A stretch of DNA of 64,000 bases, from the NCBI RefSeq assembly GCF_031432215.1, contig NZ_JAVKGN010000001.1:1851421-1915420 (forward strand), in the 5' to 3' direction. The notes beneath the pieces were generated by a model. The model did no database searches, had not been told where the DNA came from, and saw only the letters and a program-made list of their open reading frames with translations. The first letter of the stretch is position 1. Every line of letters starts with the position of its first letter. The translations under genes were made by a program, and so were the position numbers. Below are positions 40,726 through 49,216 of the stretch, in pieces. Source of the DNA: Halodesulfurarchaeum sp. HSR-GB (GTDB lineage Archaea; Halobacteriota; Halobacteria; Halobacteriales; Halobacteriaceae).

Positions 40726-42504
40726 ATGGGCATCGATACCAAATACCTCGGGAAGTGGACGTACTTCGACGGGTCAGACGCACCCGCCGGGGGCCCGGAT
40801 TTCGTGCTGGCGCACCTTGCTGACCTTCACGGACAGTTGGGCTCATCCCATCAGGTGTACTACGACAACCCCCGTGCTCGCCCACCGATCGATTTCGAGG
40901 GGGAAGACAGCGTGATTCGAACGGTTCGTGGACTCCCCACCCATGTATCGAAGCTCGACGCTCTGCGGGCCGAGTACGACACGCTCCTCGCGATGTCCGG
41001 AGACACGTTCCACGGTACCGCACCGACGACCTACACGAACGGGCAGATCATGATCGAGCCGATCAACGACCACGTCAGGCCGGACGTGTACGTGCCCGGC
41101 AACTGGGACTTCGGTCACGAAGGAGCAACAGATGGCTCCGCGCTGGAACTGTTCGACGCCCTTGACGCGCCGACACTCGCCGCGAACCTCACAGATGCGG
41201 GCGGCGGCCAGTTGTCCGACGGCTACCGCCTGGTGGAGGTGGGCGGCGTGACCGTCGGCGTCGTGGGCATGACCAATCCCTACATCGACCGCATGGCTCC
41301 GGCCTTCCACGAGGAAAAGTACGCCTTCGGGAAGGCGCCCTCGCTACTGGACGAGACCGCACGTGCCGCCCGAAAAGCGGGCGCGTCGTTCGTCATAGCC
41401 GTTACCGAAATCGGCCTGCCCTGGATCGTGCAGGCAGCAAAGGACTTCGATAGTGTCGATGTGTCTCTCAGCGCTCACACCCACGAGTACACCTACGAGC
41501 CGATCGTGATCGACTCGACCGAAACGGTCGTCGTCGAATCCGGCATGAGCGAGGCCCTCGGCCGGATCGACGTTCGGTTCGACGACGGTCGTCCGGCCTT
41601 CCGACACGTCCTCTACACGTTCGTGGACGGCCACGAGTACACGCCAGCTCCGGATTCGGCCACGAAAGCGACCGTCGAGCGACTACGGGCACCCTTCTTC
41701 GAGTCGAATCCCGAATTCGAGCGCGGCGCCGGCACGCTCGATCGACCGCTCTCGACGGTCGTCGGCGAGACGAAGTCCCCCCTCTCCCGTCAGTCGTTTC
41801 TCGAAAGCCCGTGGAACACCCTGTTCAACGACGCGCTGGCCGAGTACCTCGATGCCGACCTCGCGATCTCTCATGGCAACCGGTACGGTCAGGCGATTCC
41901 GGCCGGGGAGATCACCCTCGAGGACATCTACACCTTCTTCCCGGTTACCGCACCCGTTGCAGCGGGCGACGCCTGGGGCCAACAACTCTGGAATCACGTC
42001 GAAACGTCGCTCATCGACAACTTCACGCCGCACGTCTACGACCAGGAGGACGGTCGAGTGCGGGCCTTCTCCGGGAACGTCGAACTCCTCGTCGATCCGA
42101 CTGCCAAACGCGGCCGACGGCTCATTGCGTTCCACATCGACGGGGTCCCGATCGACCTGGACGAGACCTACCGCATCGCCACGTTCCGGCGGCCCGGCGC
42201 GCCCAAACGAGACCTCGGGGGCTGTAACTTCCCGTTCAGAAACGTCTCGATCGAGGATGAGATTCCGGCCGCGGTCCTGACCGAGTTCCTGGAATCCAAT
42301 TCGCCGGTCGAGTACGAAGTGAACGGTCGGGTGGAGACGGCTCCGTCCGGGGGGTGGGTTCAGAACACGCCGGCAGACGGACCATATCCGTTTATTCAGC
42401 CCGGCGTAGATTACGGCAGTGGCCAGGCCTACGTCGAGACGGCGATGATCCCGCAGCGATACGATCACCCGAAACCGGGGCCGGCACCCGGGGTCGACCG
42501 GTGA
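40726..42504 (+). CDS. UshA/SoxB-like two-domain metallophosphatase
   Basis: 592 residues. The N-terminal calcineurin-like domain shows LAHLADLHGQLG, MSGDTFHGTAPTTYTNGQIMI, PGNWDFGHEG and SAHTHEYTYEP. The C-terminal 5'-nucleotidase domain shows AISHGNRYGQAIPAGEITLEDIYTFFPVTAPV and ELLVDPTAKRGRRLIAFHIDGVPIDLDETYRIATF. The GDT-HGTA--TYTNGQ-M and GNWDF patterns look closer to SoxB thiosulfohydrolases than to UshA. No signal peptide or Tat motif is visible, unlike exported SoxB. It is either a cytoplasmic nucleotidase or a SoxB-like enzyme; substrate open. Confidence 0.82.
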   Translation: MGIDTKYLGKWTYFDGSDAPAGGPDFVLAHLADLHGQLGSSHQVYYDNPRARPPIDFEGEDSVIRTVRGLPTHVSKLDALRAEYDTLLAMSGDTFHGTAPTTYTNGQIMIEPINDHVRPDVYVPGNWDFGHEGATDGSALELFDALDAPTLAANLTDAGGGQLSDGYRLVEVGGVTVGVVGMTNPYIDRMAPAFHEEKYAFGKAPSLLDETARAARKAGASFVIAVTEIGLPWIVQAAKDFDSVDVSLSAHTHEYTYEPIVIDSTETVVVESGMSEALGRIDVRFDDGRPAFRHVLYTFVDGHEYTPAPDSATKATVERLRAPFFESNPEFERGAGTLDRPLSTVVGETKSPLSRQSFLESPWNTLFNDALAEYLDADLAISHGNRYGQAIPAGEITLEDIYTFFPVTAPVAAGDAWGQQLWNHVETSLIDNFTPHVYDQEDGRVRAFSGNVELLVDPTAKRGRRLIAFHIDGVPIDLDETYRIATFRRPGAPKRDLGGCNFPFRNVSIEDEIPAAVLTEFLESNSPVEYEVNGRVETAPSGGWVQNTPADGPYPFIQPGVDYGSGQAYVETAMIPQRYDHPKPGPAPGVDR

Positions 42505-42552
42505 TGCGGACCGGGCCGAAACTGGAATATTCGACGACGGTTTCGATTCAGT

Positions 42553-42954
42553 TCACCCGACCATGACGACCGGGCGTTTGGCCGCCTGCATCACGTCCGT
42601 CGCGGTGCTCCCGATCAGGACCTGGGAGACACCGGAGCGCTTCCGGCCGCTCATAACGATCTCGTCCGCGTCGATCTCCGCGGCCCGGTCCAGGATCCGA
42701 CCCGAAACAGGTTCTCCCGTGCCCAGTGATCGGTTGACGGTAATGCCAGCCCCCTCCAGTCGATTCGCGGCTGCGATCGCCGCCTCGTTTCCGTCGAAGT
42801 TCTCACTGTCCGCCGTGGACGCGTCTTCACGAGCGAGCACGTGCAGTACAGTTACCTCGATCTCGTCGTGATCGAAAGGGCAGTTCAGGACGTACTCCGC
42901 CTGTGCAGCACCTCGGTCCTCGTCCCGGTCGACGGGCATTAGTATCTGGTACAT
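42553..42954 (-). CDS. Universal stress protein (UspA family)
   Basis: 133 residues from the ATG at 42954. The fold pattern MYQILMPVDRDEDRG, VTVLHVLARED, AAIAAANRLEGAGITVNRSLGTGEP, RAAEIDADEIVMSGRKRSGVSQVLIGSTATDVMQAAKRPVVMV ends in the G-x9-G(S/T)-type ATP loop (GRKRSG...GST). It is likely an ATP-binding stress protein. It converges with the metallophosphatase gene. Confidence 0.9.
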   Translation of the reverse strand: MYQILMPVDRDEDRGAAQAEYVLNCPFDHDEIEVTVLHVLAREDASTADSENFDGNEAAIAAANRLEGAGITVNRSLGTGEPVSGRILDRAAEIDADEIVMSGRKRSGVSQVLIGSTATDVMQAAKRPVVMVG

Positions 42955-43139
42955 ACCGGATAGATATTGTTGGCAATACATAATATAACTTCGCCCAACA
43001 GGTGATCGGATCGCGTCATCGGGCAGCCGCAACCGCTCTCTGCCAGTTTAGACGGTCATCGCGAAGAAGGGGCGCAAATCACGGGCTTCCCGTCCAATTT
43101 TGTGTCGGGAGACCCAACTTTGGTATGTGTAAACAACCC

Positions 43140-43580
43140 ATGTCCGATCACGAGACCGTCGTCAAACGATACTACGAGGAACTGTTCAACGAGGGAGTTC
43201 TGGACGTAGCCGAGGAGATACTGACCGACGACGTGCAGTACCACGGGCCTCGAAGTGTTACCCCCGGAACGCTCGAATCACCGTCGCAGGTCAAGGCGTT
43301 CGTGAAACGATATCACGGGGCCTTCCCCGACATCGACTACCACGTCGAATCGGTGTTTCGCTCGGGTGATCAGGTCGCGGTCCGCTGGACCTCTGAGGGG
43401 ACTCACACGGAGGATCTGTTCGGAATCGAGGGCCAGGGCGAGGAGTTCACCGGAACGGGACTGAACGTCTTCGAGTTCGAAGACGGGAAGATCGCCGAGG
43501 TCTGGTCCTACTGGGACACGCTTGGGATGGTCCGTGAACTGGGCCTGGTCGCGCCGATGGGACTCGCCTCGAAGAAGTAG
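43140..43580 (+). CDS. SnoaL-like ester-cyclase family protein
   Basis: 146 residues from the ATG at 43140; an in-frame ATG at 43125 would add five residues. The NTF2-like fold is shown by VVKRYYEELFNEGVLDVAEEILTDDVQYHGP, VKAFVKRYHGAFPDIDYHVESVFRSGDQVAVRWTSEGTHT and GLNVFEFEDGKIAEVWSYWDTLGMVRELG. SnoaL-type members include polyketide cyclases and many uncharacterised proteins. Substrate unknown. The 42955-43139 gap upstream shows nothing beyond promoter-like A/T tracts near 42965-42990. Confidence 0.85.
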   Translation: MSDHETVVKRYYEELFNEGVLDVAEEILTDDVQYHGPRSVTPGTLESPSQVKAFVKRYHGAFPDIDYHVESVFRSGDQVAVRWTSEGTHTEDLFGIEGQGEEFTGTGLNVFEFEDGKIAEVWSYWDTLGMVRELGLVAPMGLASKK

Positions 43581-43620
43581 GCCCCGCACCGTTTTCCGGT
43601 CGGGAACCGTAGCGCGGATC

Positions 43621-44256
43621 GTGCAGGACCTCTCTCACCGATTCGAGACCGACATGCCGACGTTTCCCGGCGATCCCGGGGTTCAGGTGTCGCCGGTGAA
43701 GACTATCGAGCAGGACGGCTACCGGGTGACCGGGTTCGAGGGGACCAGCCACGCCGGGACCCACATCGACGCACCCTCGCACACCGAACCAGAGGGGAAG
43801 CCCCTCGCTGACTTGCCGGTCGAACGGTTCGTCTTCGACGCGGTTCGCGTCGATTGTCGTGACCTGAATGCCAGGGAGCCAATTCCGCCCGAACGCGTCC
43901 CGGAAACCGAGGCCGACTGTGTGGTCTTCCAAACTGGCTGGGACGAGTTCTGGGGGACCGACCACTACCTCGATCACCCGTATCTGGCCCCCGAGACGGC
44001 CCGCCGATGTGCGGCGCGGAATCTCGCAGTCGGGACGGACACGCTCAACCCGGATCCGTCCCCGTCACCGAATCGCGACCAAGCGGAGCCCGAAGGCTAT
44101 CAGGCCCACCACGCGCTTCTGGGATCCGGGCTGCTGATCATCGAGAACCTCACCAACCTCGAATCGGTCCCCGAGCGGTTCGAGTTGCACGCCCAGCCGC
44201 TTCCGCTGGGGACTGACGGCGCACCAGTTCGGGCCGTCGCAGTCCAGCGGGAGTGA
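43621..44256 (+). CDS. Cyclase-family metal hydrolase (kynurenine formamidase-like)
   Basis: 211 residues from a GTG at 43621 (VQDLSHRFETDMPTFPGDPG). The metal-binding signature HAGTHIDAPSH (HxGTHxDxPxH) lies near residue 44. VVFQTGWDEFWGTDHYLDHPYLAPETARRCAARNL and GLLIIENLTNLESVPERFELHAQPLPL complete the fold. The family includes kynurenine formamidase and other amide hydrolases. No tryptophan-degradation genes are nearby, so the substrate remains open. Confidence 0.87.
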   Translation: MQDLSHRFETDMPTFPGDPGVQVSPVKTIEQDGYRVTGFEGTSHAGTHIDAPSHTEPEGKPLADLPVERFVFDAVRVDCRDLNAREPIPPERVPETEADCVVFQTGWDEFWGTDHYLDHPYLAPETARRCAARNLAVGTDTLNPDPSPSPNRDQAEPEGYQAHHALLGSGLLIIENLTNLESVPERFELHAQPLPLGTDGAPVRAVAVQRE

Positions 44257-44302
44257 CCGCCTGGACCCATTCGTTTTTGGGATTGCCGATACATGTGACC
44301 AT

Positions 44303-45039
44303 ATGGCAGACACGACCGACAGCGACGTGCTGATCGTCGGTGGCGGGCCGGCTGGCCTCTCGGCGGGGATTTTCACCGCCCGGGCGGGCCTGGAGACGAC
44401 CATCGTGGACGATGGCGGCTCGTTGCTCCGACGGAACGCCCACCTGGAGAACTTCCCGGGATTTCCAGCCGGGGTCAATAGCCGGCTCTTGCTCGACATG
44501 ATGGCAGCACAGGCCGAGCGTGCCGGCTGTGACCGACACGAAGGAACGGTGGCGGATTGCAACCCACGGACCAGGGATTCCGCGGCGAAACCGCGGCTGG
44601 AGAGACTCTCACGACCGACGTAGTCGTCGCAGCGACGAAGAACACGGTGGATTACCTGGCGGACATCGACGGCGTGGAGATCAAACACCGGGGCAAGGAC
44701 TTCGTCGAGACCGACGCGCGCGGTCGAACGGGCGTTCCGGGATTGTACGCGGCGGGTCGGCTCGCGGAGCAACCCTACCAGACGATCATCGTCGCCGGCC
44801 ACGGGGCGTCGGTCGGGGTCGCAGTAATCGAGGATTCGGACGTACCATTTTACCACGACTGGGTCGCCCCCGAGGGCTACTTCACGGGTCGTGGTCGAGC
44901 GGTCCCGCCCGGCTGCGAGGAGATCGACGCGGCGGAGCGAAAACGCCGGGAAACCGAATCGCTGGATGTGATGAACGAGTACTTCGCCGAGCCACATCCA
45001 GCAGCACCCACACAGCACCCGAGTGTCGACGAGGAGTAG
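44303..45039 (+). pseudogene. FAD-dependent oxidoreductase (TrxB-like), broken by one frameshift
   Basis: The first frame (44303-44623) encodes DVLIVGGGPAGLSAGIFTARAGLETTIVDDGGSLLRRNAHLENFPGFPAGVNSRLLLDMMAAQAERAGC. Near 44556-44560 coding moves to another frame, continuing as QPTDQGFRGETAAGETLTTDVVVAAT, GVPGLYAAGRLAEQPYQTIIVAGHGASVGVAVI and FYHDWVAPEGYFTGRG to 45039. The loss of one base near GCGGATTGCAACC explains the break. Both halves keep coding character, so the lesion is recent, or it is a sequencing error. This family branch lacks the CxxC of true TrxB. Confidence 0.85.
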
Positions 45040-45045
45040 GAGCGG

Positions 45046-45324
45046 CTATCGTTTGATCTCGAAGCCCTCGATTCCCTGTGGGTCCGCCCAGCGAACGTCC
45101 ACGGCCTCGACGTTCGCCGCAGGGCTCCCCTCGTGACACCACTCGATCATGCCATCTACGGCCGCTTCTGAACCCTCGAAGACGGCTTCGACTCGTCCGT
45201 CCGGGAGGTTCTTCACCCAGCCGTCGACGTCTCGCTCCTGGGCCTGGTCGCGAGTGGTGGCCCGGAAGAAGACACCCTGCACCCGTCCGGACACGAAGAC
45301 GTGCGCTCGCTGGCGATCGGTCAT
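45046..45324 (-). CDS. acyP: Acylphosphatase
   Basis: 92 residues, the standard length. It hydrolyses acyl phosphates. The active-site loop VSGRVQGVFFRATTRDQAQ holds the catalytic Arg, and GWVKNLPDGRVEAVFEGSEAAVDGMIEWCHEGSP holds the catalytic Asn of KNLPDGRVE. It lies tail-to-tail with the broken oxidoreductase and downstream of the repeat region and tRNA-Leu. Confidence 0.95.
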   Translation of the reverse strand: MTDRQRAHVFVSGRVQGVFFRATTRDQAQERDVDGWVKNLPDGRVEAVFEGSEAAVDGMIEWCHEGSPAANVEAVDVRWADPQGIEGFEIKR

Positions 45325-45433
45325 GAATGTTGGTAGCAGGAGCGAGCACTAAAACCCACCTTGGTGTACTCGATTCCCGGCGCTCAAATCCAACCTGAAA
45401 CAGCCGCTAGCGGTCTTTTTCCCCAAGTTTTTG

Positions 45434-45456
45434 CGAGCGGCTGGGCCAGCCGCTCG
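45434..45456. terminator. Perfect 11-bp palindrome flanked by T5 and A5
   Basis: CGAGCGGCTGG-G-CCAGCCGCTCG has 11-bp perfect arms. It is preceded by TTTTTG (45428-45433) and followed by GAAAAA (45457-45462), extending the symmetry with one mismatch. It lies about 205 nt beyond the 3' end of tRNA-Leu, in its reading direction, and before acyP. A hairpin with a U-tract on either strand could end transcripts from both sides; a cruciform is another option. Confidence 0.45.
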
Positions 45457-45525
45457 GAAAAAGTGGGACTGGCTCGCGGTTCCACCGCTCGCCTTCGAGG
45501 GACTCACTTCGTTCGTCCCTCGCTA

Positions 45526-45598
45526 TGCGTGGGACCGGATTCGAACCGGAGGAAACCTCGCTTCGCTCGGTTTCCAGGGCTCGAATCCGGCGACCGCA
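45526..45598. repeat. tRNA-Leu-derived palindromic unit
   Basis: A 73-bp imperfect palindrome. Its left arm (45526-45549, TGCGTGGGACCGG then ATTCGAACCGG) is identical to the 3' end of the adjacent tRNA-Leu at 45662-45685. The right arm (45578-45598, GGCTCGAATCCGG then CGACCGCA) is a degenerate inverted copy. The centre, AGGAAACC-TCGCTTCGCTC-GGTTTCC, shares AGGAAACC...GGTTT with tRNA-Ser unit B. Further degenerate pieces (GTGGGACTGG and GGTTCCAC, about 45463-45486) precede it. No protein gene is credible in 45325-45661. Confidence 0.7.
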
Positions 45599-45661
45599 TT
45601 TCCGCCCGCGATCTCATCGCAGCGACACAGCTGGTCGCTGCGAGGTGAGAGTCGCTGAAAA

Positions 45662-45746
<85 letters not shown>

Positions 45747-45830
45747 GATCGGAACGCAGCCGAGGATTGCCACCCGCCAAGTAAAAGCCCTTCTATTCGG
45801 TCGTTCGCTCGCCCGAAATCCCTAGCCGGC

Positions 45831-47279
45831 TCACTCGTCCAGAACCGGGGCGGCCACGTCCCGGTCGGTGGCCTCCCCCTCGATGTCGTAGGGGTATTCG
45901 CCCGTGACACAGCCCATACAGAGATCCGACCGTGCGGTCCCGATCGAGTCTGCGACGGCCCCCGGGGAGATGTACGCCAGGCTGTCCGCGCCGATCTGCT
46001 CCTCGACGGCCCCCACATCGCCCTCCGCGGCGATCAACTCGTCGCGATCGGCCATGTCGATGCCCATGTAACAGGGGGCGGTGATCGGTGGCGCACCGAT
46101 GCGGACGTGGACTGACTCCGCCCCCGCCTCACGGAGCAGACCGACGAGCTGCCGGGAGGTGGTCCCGCGGACGATACTGTCGTCGATGAGAGTCACCGAG
46201 CGGTCCTCGACCGTGCTCCGGATCGGGTTCAACTTGAGCCGGACCGCCCGCTCGCGGGCCTCCTGGGTCGGCATGATGAACGTCCGGCCCACGTACCGGT
46301 TTTTCATCAGCCCCTCGGCGAACTCCACGTCCGGAGCCGCCTCCGCATACCCCGAGGCGAAGGCTCGCCCCGAGTCCGGAACCGGCATCACCACGTCGGT
46401 CTCGACGCCCGCCTCCTCGTAGAGTTTCCGCCCCAGTTCCCGGCGGACCTCATAGACCAGTTCCCCGTCGATGACCGAGTCCGGACGGGCGAAATAGACG
46501 TACTCGAAAAAGCAGTTCGCGGTCCGCTCGGGGGACTGAAGTTGGTAGGCGTCGAACCCGGAGCCGTCCTCGGCCAGGACCACCAGTTCGCCGGGTCGAA
46601 CGTCCCGAACCACCTCGCCGCCGAGCGTATCGATCGCGGCACTCTCACTGGCGATGACATAGCCGTCATCCAGTTCCCCGATGATCAGCGGTCGGTTACC
46701 CTCCGGGTCGCGGATACCCATGACGGTGTCGTCGTGCATGACGGTGAGGGCATAGGAGCCGTGCAGTCGCTCCATCGTTCGCTTGACCGCTCTGACCAGA
46801 TCGGATTCGAGGAGGTTCCGCGCGAGGTCGTGGGCGATGACCTCCGTGTCGCCGTCGGAACTGAACGCGTGGCCCTGTTCCGTGAGTTTCGAGCGCAACG
46901 CCTCCGTGTTCACGAGGTTCCCGTTGTGACTCAACGCAAGGGAACCCGCCTCGAAGGAGACGGTGAAAGGCTGGGCGTTCGACTCATCGACGCTGCCAGC
47001 AGTCGGATAGCGGACGTGCCCGATTCCCGACTGCCCGTGCAGCGTGTCGATATCGGCCTGGTCGAAGGCCTCACCAACGAGCCCCATTCCGATGTGTTCG
47101 TGCTGCTGGAACCCGTCGTGGGTGACGATTCCGGCCGACTCCTGGCCGCGATGCTGGAGGGCGTACAGCGCGTAATAGGTCGGAAGCGCGGCACCCTCCG
47201 TCTCGTGGCTCACCCCGACGACGCCACATTTCTCGGTTGGCCCCGTTGTGTCCTGGGCTGGGACCTCGCCGGATGACAT
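45831..47279 (-). CDS. purF: Amidophosphoribosyltransferase
   Basis: 482 residues. PurF makes phosphoribosylamine from PRPP and glutamine, the first purine step. A 17-residue leader precedes Cys18 (EKCGVVGV), the likely N-terminal nucleophile after processing. The glutaminase domain continues with LQHRGQESAGIVTHD and LALSHNGNLVN. The PRPP loop is VTLIDDSIVRGTTSRQLV. Cysteines in NCFFEYVYF, APCYMGID and LCMGCVTG mark the iron-sulfur-containing Bacillus type. It lies downstream of lsm-rpl37e after a 155-nt gap in which only promoter-like features and a weak CCACG/CGTGG dyad are seen. Confidence 0.95.
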   Translation of the reverse strand: MSSGEVPAQDTTGPTEKCGVVGVSHETEGAALPTYYALYALQHRGQESAGIVTHDGFQQHEHIGMGLVGEAFDQADIDTLHGQSGIGHVRYPTAGSVDESNAQPFTVSFEAGSLALSHNGNLVNTEALRSKLTEQGHAFSSDGDTEVIAHDLARNLLESDLVRAVKRTMERLHGSYALTVMHDDTVMGIRDPEGNRPLIIGELDDGYVIASESAAIDTLGGEVVRDVRPGELVVLAEDGSGFDAYQLQSPERTANCFFEYVYFARPDSVIDGELVYEVRRELGRKLYEEAGVETDVVMPVPDSGRAFASGYAEAAPDVEFAEGLMKNRYVGRTFIMPTQEARERAVRLKLNPIRSTVEDRSVTLIDDSIVRGTTSRQLVGLLREAGAESVHVRIGAPPITAPCYMGIDMADRDELIAAEGDVGAVEEQIGADSLAYISPGAVADSIGTARSDLCMGCVTGEYPYDIEGEATDRDVAAPVLDE

Positions 47280-47434
47280 GGATCCTCATTACCGGACCCA
47301 CCGGAAAAACCCATCGGGAACGTGCAGGTTTTCGCCGGCTTTTCGGAGAAAGTATCCACGAACGTGGGTATCAAAGTGAGTGGGAGGAGAGACAGCGCCG
47401 TCGCTACGCGGGAAGACGACAGGAGAAGTCGGTG

Positions 47435-47611
47435 TTAGTTATCGCCCGCTTTGGACTCCCACTCGTAGCCGCGGCGCTTTGAAGATTTTCCGAAGCCGCA
47501 ACTCGAACAGACGCCCTTCTTCACGTGGTAGGACTTCTCGCCACACCGTCGGCACTTCACGTGTGTCTTGGTGTTCTTTTTGCCCTGACTCGGCGTTCCG
47601 GATCCAGTCAT
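47435..47611 (-). CDS. rpl37e: Ribosomal protein L37e
   Basis: 58 residues, too short for many ORF callers. The sequence starts [20 protein letters not shown] and contains a four-Cys zinc ribbon, C20-x2-C23 ([11 protein letters not shown]) and C35-x2-C38 (VCSSCGFG), ending in [17 protein letters not shown]. This is the 50S protein L37e. Its ATG overlaps the lsm stop (ATGA), the conserved haloarchaeal LSm-L37e pair. Confidence 0.95.
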   Translation of the reverse strand: MTGSGTPSQGKKNTKTHVKCRRCGEKSYHVKKGVCSSCGFGKSSKRRGYEWESKAGDN

Positions 47612-47793
47612 ATGTCTATCGAGACGACGTTATCGCCGCGTATAACGGTTGTGTCTTCTCCCGCTTCCAGAACCAGGTTCATGTGCTGGTCGTACCCCGC
47701 GAGGACGCCGGTGAACGTCTCCTCACCTTTCAACGTGACCGTAACCGATTCCTCGAGGGCCGCCTCCAGGACATCGAGAGGTCGCCCGCTCAT
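47608..47793 (-). CDS. lsm: Sm-like RNA-binding protein (LSm)
   Basis: 61 residues. Archaeal LSm forms heptameric rings that bind U-rich RNA. The Sm1 motif ([41 protein letters not shown]) with the D-x-x-M-N-L-V-L signature, and the Sm2 motif [12 protein letters not shown] with the R-G-D/N pair, are clear. It is shorter than Sulfolobus Sm1 (about 75-80), as usual for haloarchaea. It overlaps rpl37e by 4 nt. Confidence 0.95.
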   Translation of the reverse strand: MSGRPLDVLEAALEESVTVTLKGEETFTGVLAGYDQHMNLVLEAGEDTTVIRGDNVVSIDI

Positions 47794-47837
47794 ACGCGAG
47801 CCAACGGCCTGGCCCGCTTAAACGCTCCGGAACCCGA

Positions 47838-48902
47838 TCAAATCGAGGTCCGAAAGTCCGCGCCCGTTTCGGCCTGTGCCGCCGTCTCAGTCAGGACTGC
47901 GGCGGCCTGGGAGAGATCCTCGGTGTCGATCACTTCGACCGGCGTGTGCATATACCGGTTCGGGATCCCGAGATTGAGACTCGGCGTGCCACCCCGCTGG
48001 GTGTAGAAGGCGTCCGCGTCAGTCCCAGTCCGGCGTCCCGAGGCCTGGAGCTGGACGGGAAGGTCCGCGGACTCGGCGGCCCCACGAACGGCGGTCACCA
48101 ACTCGGGGTGGTTGGCCGTCCCCCGCGTCACGACTGGGCCCTCCCCGAGCGAAACATCACTTGCCTGATCCTCCGGATAGGCTGGATTGTCCGAGGCATG
48201 CGTGACATCCACCGCGACGACGGCGTCGGCATCGAGTTCGGTCCCGACCATCATCGCGCCCTTCGTGCCGAGTTCCTCCTGGACGGTCGCCACGGCGTGA
48301 ACGGTCGCGTCCACGTCACGTTTGACGGCCTTGCGGAGCGTCTCCGCGGCGACCCAGAGGCCCGCCCGGTTGTCGATGCCGCGACCGGCGATCCGGCTCC
48401 CGTCCAGGTCGTGGATGCCGGCCGCCGGAATCGCGGGGTCCCCGACCTCGACGAGTTCGCGAGCGGCCGCCTCGTCTTCGGCTCCGATGTCGACGTGCTG
48501 GGCCGTGATCTCTGGCACGTCACCGCTCTCACCCCGGTCCCGCAGGTGAATGGCCGTCTGGGCGATCACGCCGTTGACCGGGCCCTCGTCGGTCTGGATC
48601 TCGATCTGGGTCCCGCGGGAGACGGCAGGGTCCGAGCCGCCCACCGGGATGATCCGGAGAAAGCCCTCCTCGGTGATCGACGAGACCGCATAGCCGATTT
48701 CGTCGGCGTGGCCTGTGACGGCAATCGAGACCTCACCATCGCCCTCGAAGGAAGCGACGGCGTTACCGTAGGCGTCTGTCTCGACGGAGTCGGCGAACGA
48801 GGCGACGTAATCGATCCAGGCCCGGAGCGCCGGAGTCTCGTAGCCCGAGGGGCTTTTCGTCTCGAGCAACGTTTCGAGGAATTCGCGCTGGGTGCTGTCC
48901 AT
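47838..48902 (-). CDS. M42-family metallopeptidase (TET-like aminopeptidase)
   Basis: 354 residues. Metal and catalytic residues appear in order: His in VTGHADEIGYAV, Asp in RGIDNRAGLWVA, the Glu pair in VQEELGTKGAMM, Asp in VVAVDVTHASDNP and His near the C-terminus in RYMHTPVEVIDTEDL. M42 peptidases form tetrahedral dodecamers and trim peptides from the proteasome. It lies upstream of lsm on the same strand with a 44-nt gap. Confidence 0.93.
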   Translation of the reverse strand: MDSTQREFLETLLETKSPSGYETPALRAWIDYVASFADSVETDAYGNAVASFEGDGEVSIAVTGHADEIGYAVSSITEEGFLRIIPVGGSDPAVSRGTQIEIQTDEGPVNGVIAQTAIHLRDRGESGDVPEITAQHVDIGAEDEAAARELVEVGDPAIPAAGIHDLDGSRIAGRGIDNRAGLWVAAETLRKAVKRDVDATVHAVATVQEELGTKGAMMVGTELDADAVVAVDVTHASDNPAYPEDQASDVSLGEGPVVTRGTANHPELVTAVRGAAESADLPVQLQASGRRTGTDADAFYTQRGGTPSLNLGIPNRYMHTPVEVIDTEDLSQAAAVLTETAAQAETGADFRTSI

Positions 48903-48991
48903 ACCCGTACTGGTGATCCCATCGACGTTAAACGGTCGATCCAGGCGGGGGAGCCCGAAGAGCTATCTTCGTGGAGAGTTGACATGTATGT

Positions 48992-49216
48992 ATGGGTGTC
49001 ATCGAGTTTCACGTAGATCAGATCGAGGTCGAGACCGTCCCGAAACTGGTCCTCTTTGACCGGTCTGGCGGGGACGAAAAGGGTGCTGGAGAGCCAGGGA
49101 GCGGGAGTCCAGTGTCCCCGTTGACTGCGGTGGGTGTCGCCGTGTTCGCGACCGTCCTCGCCGTGGCCCTCTGGCGGCTCGCAACCCGGGTCAAGAACAT
49201 CGATCTGCACCGTTGA
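48992..49216 (+). CDS. Small single-pass membrane protein
   Basis: 74 residues. A soluble N-terminus (MGVIEFHVDQIEVETVPKLVLFDRSG) is followed by a Gly/Ser linker and one hydrophobic segment at about 43-66 (LTAVGVAVFATVLAVALWRLATRV). I recognise it only as a haloarchaeal conserved-looking hypothetical. Its stop lies directly against the end of the convergent ABC permease gene. Confidence 0.65.
   Translation: MGVIEFHVDQIEVETVPKLVLFDRSGGDEKGAGEPGSGSPVSPLTAVGVAVFATVLAVALWRLATRVKNIDLHR

Noticed and set aside
47340-47380. CCACG-AA-CGTGG dyad upstream of purF as an operator
   Set aside because: Only five paired bases with poor extension, 70-90 nt from the start; likely chance in GC-rich DNA.
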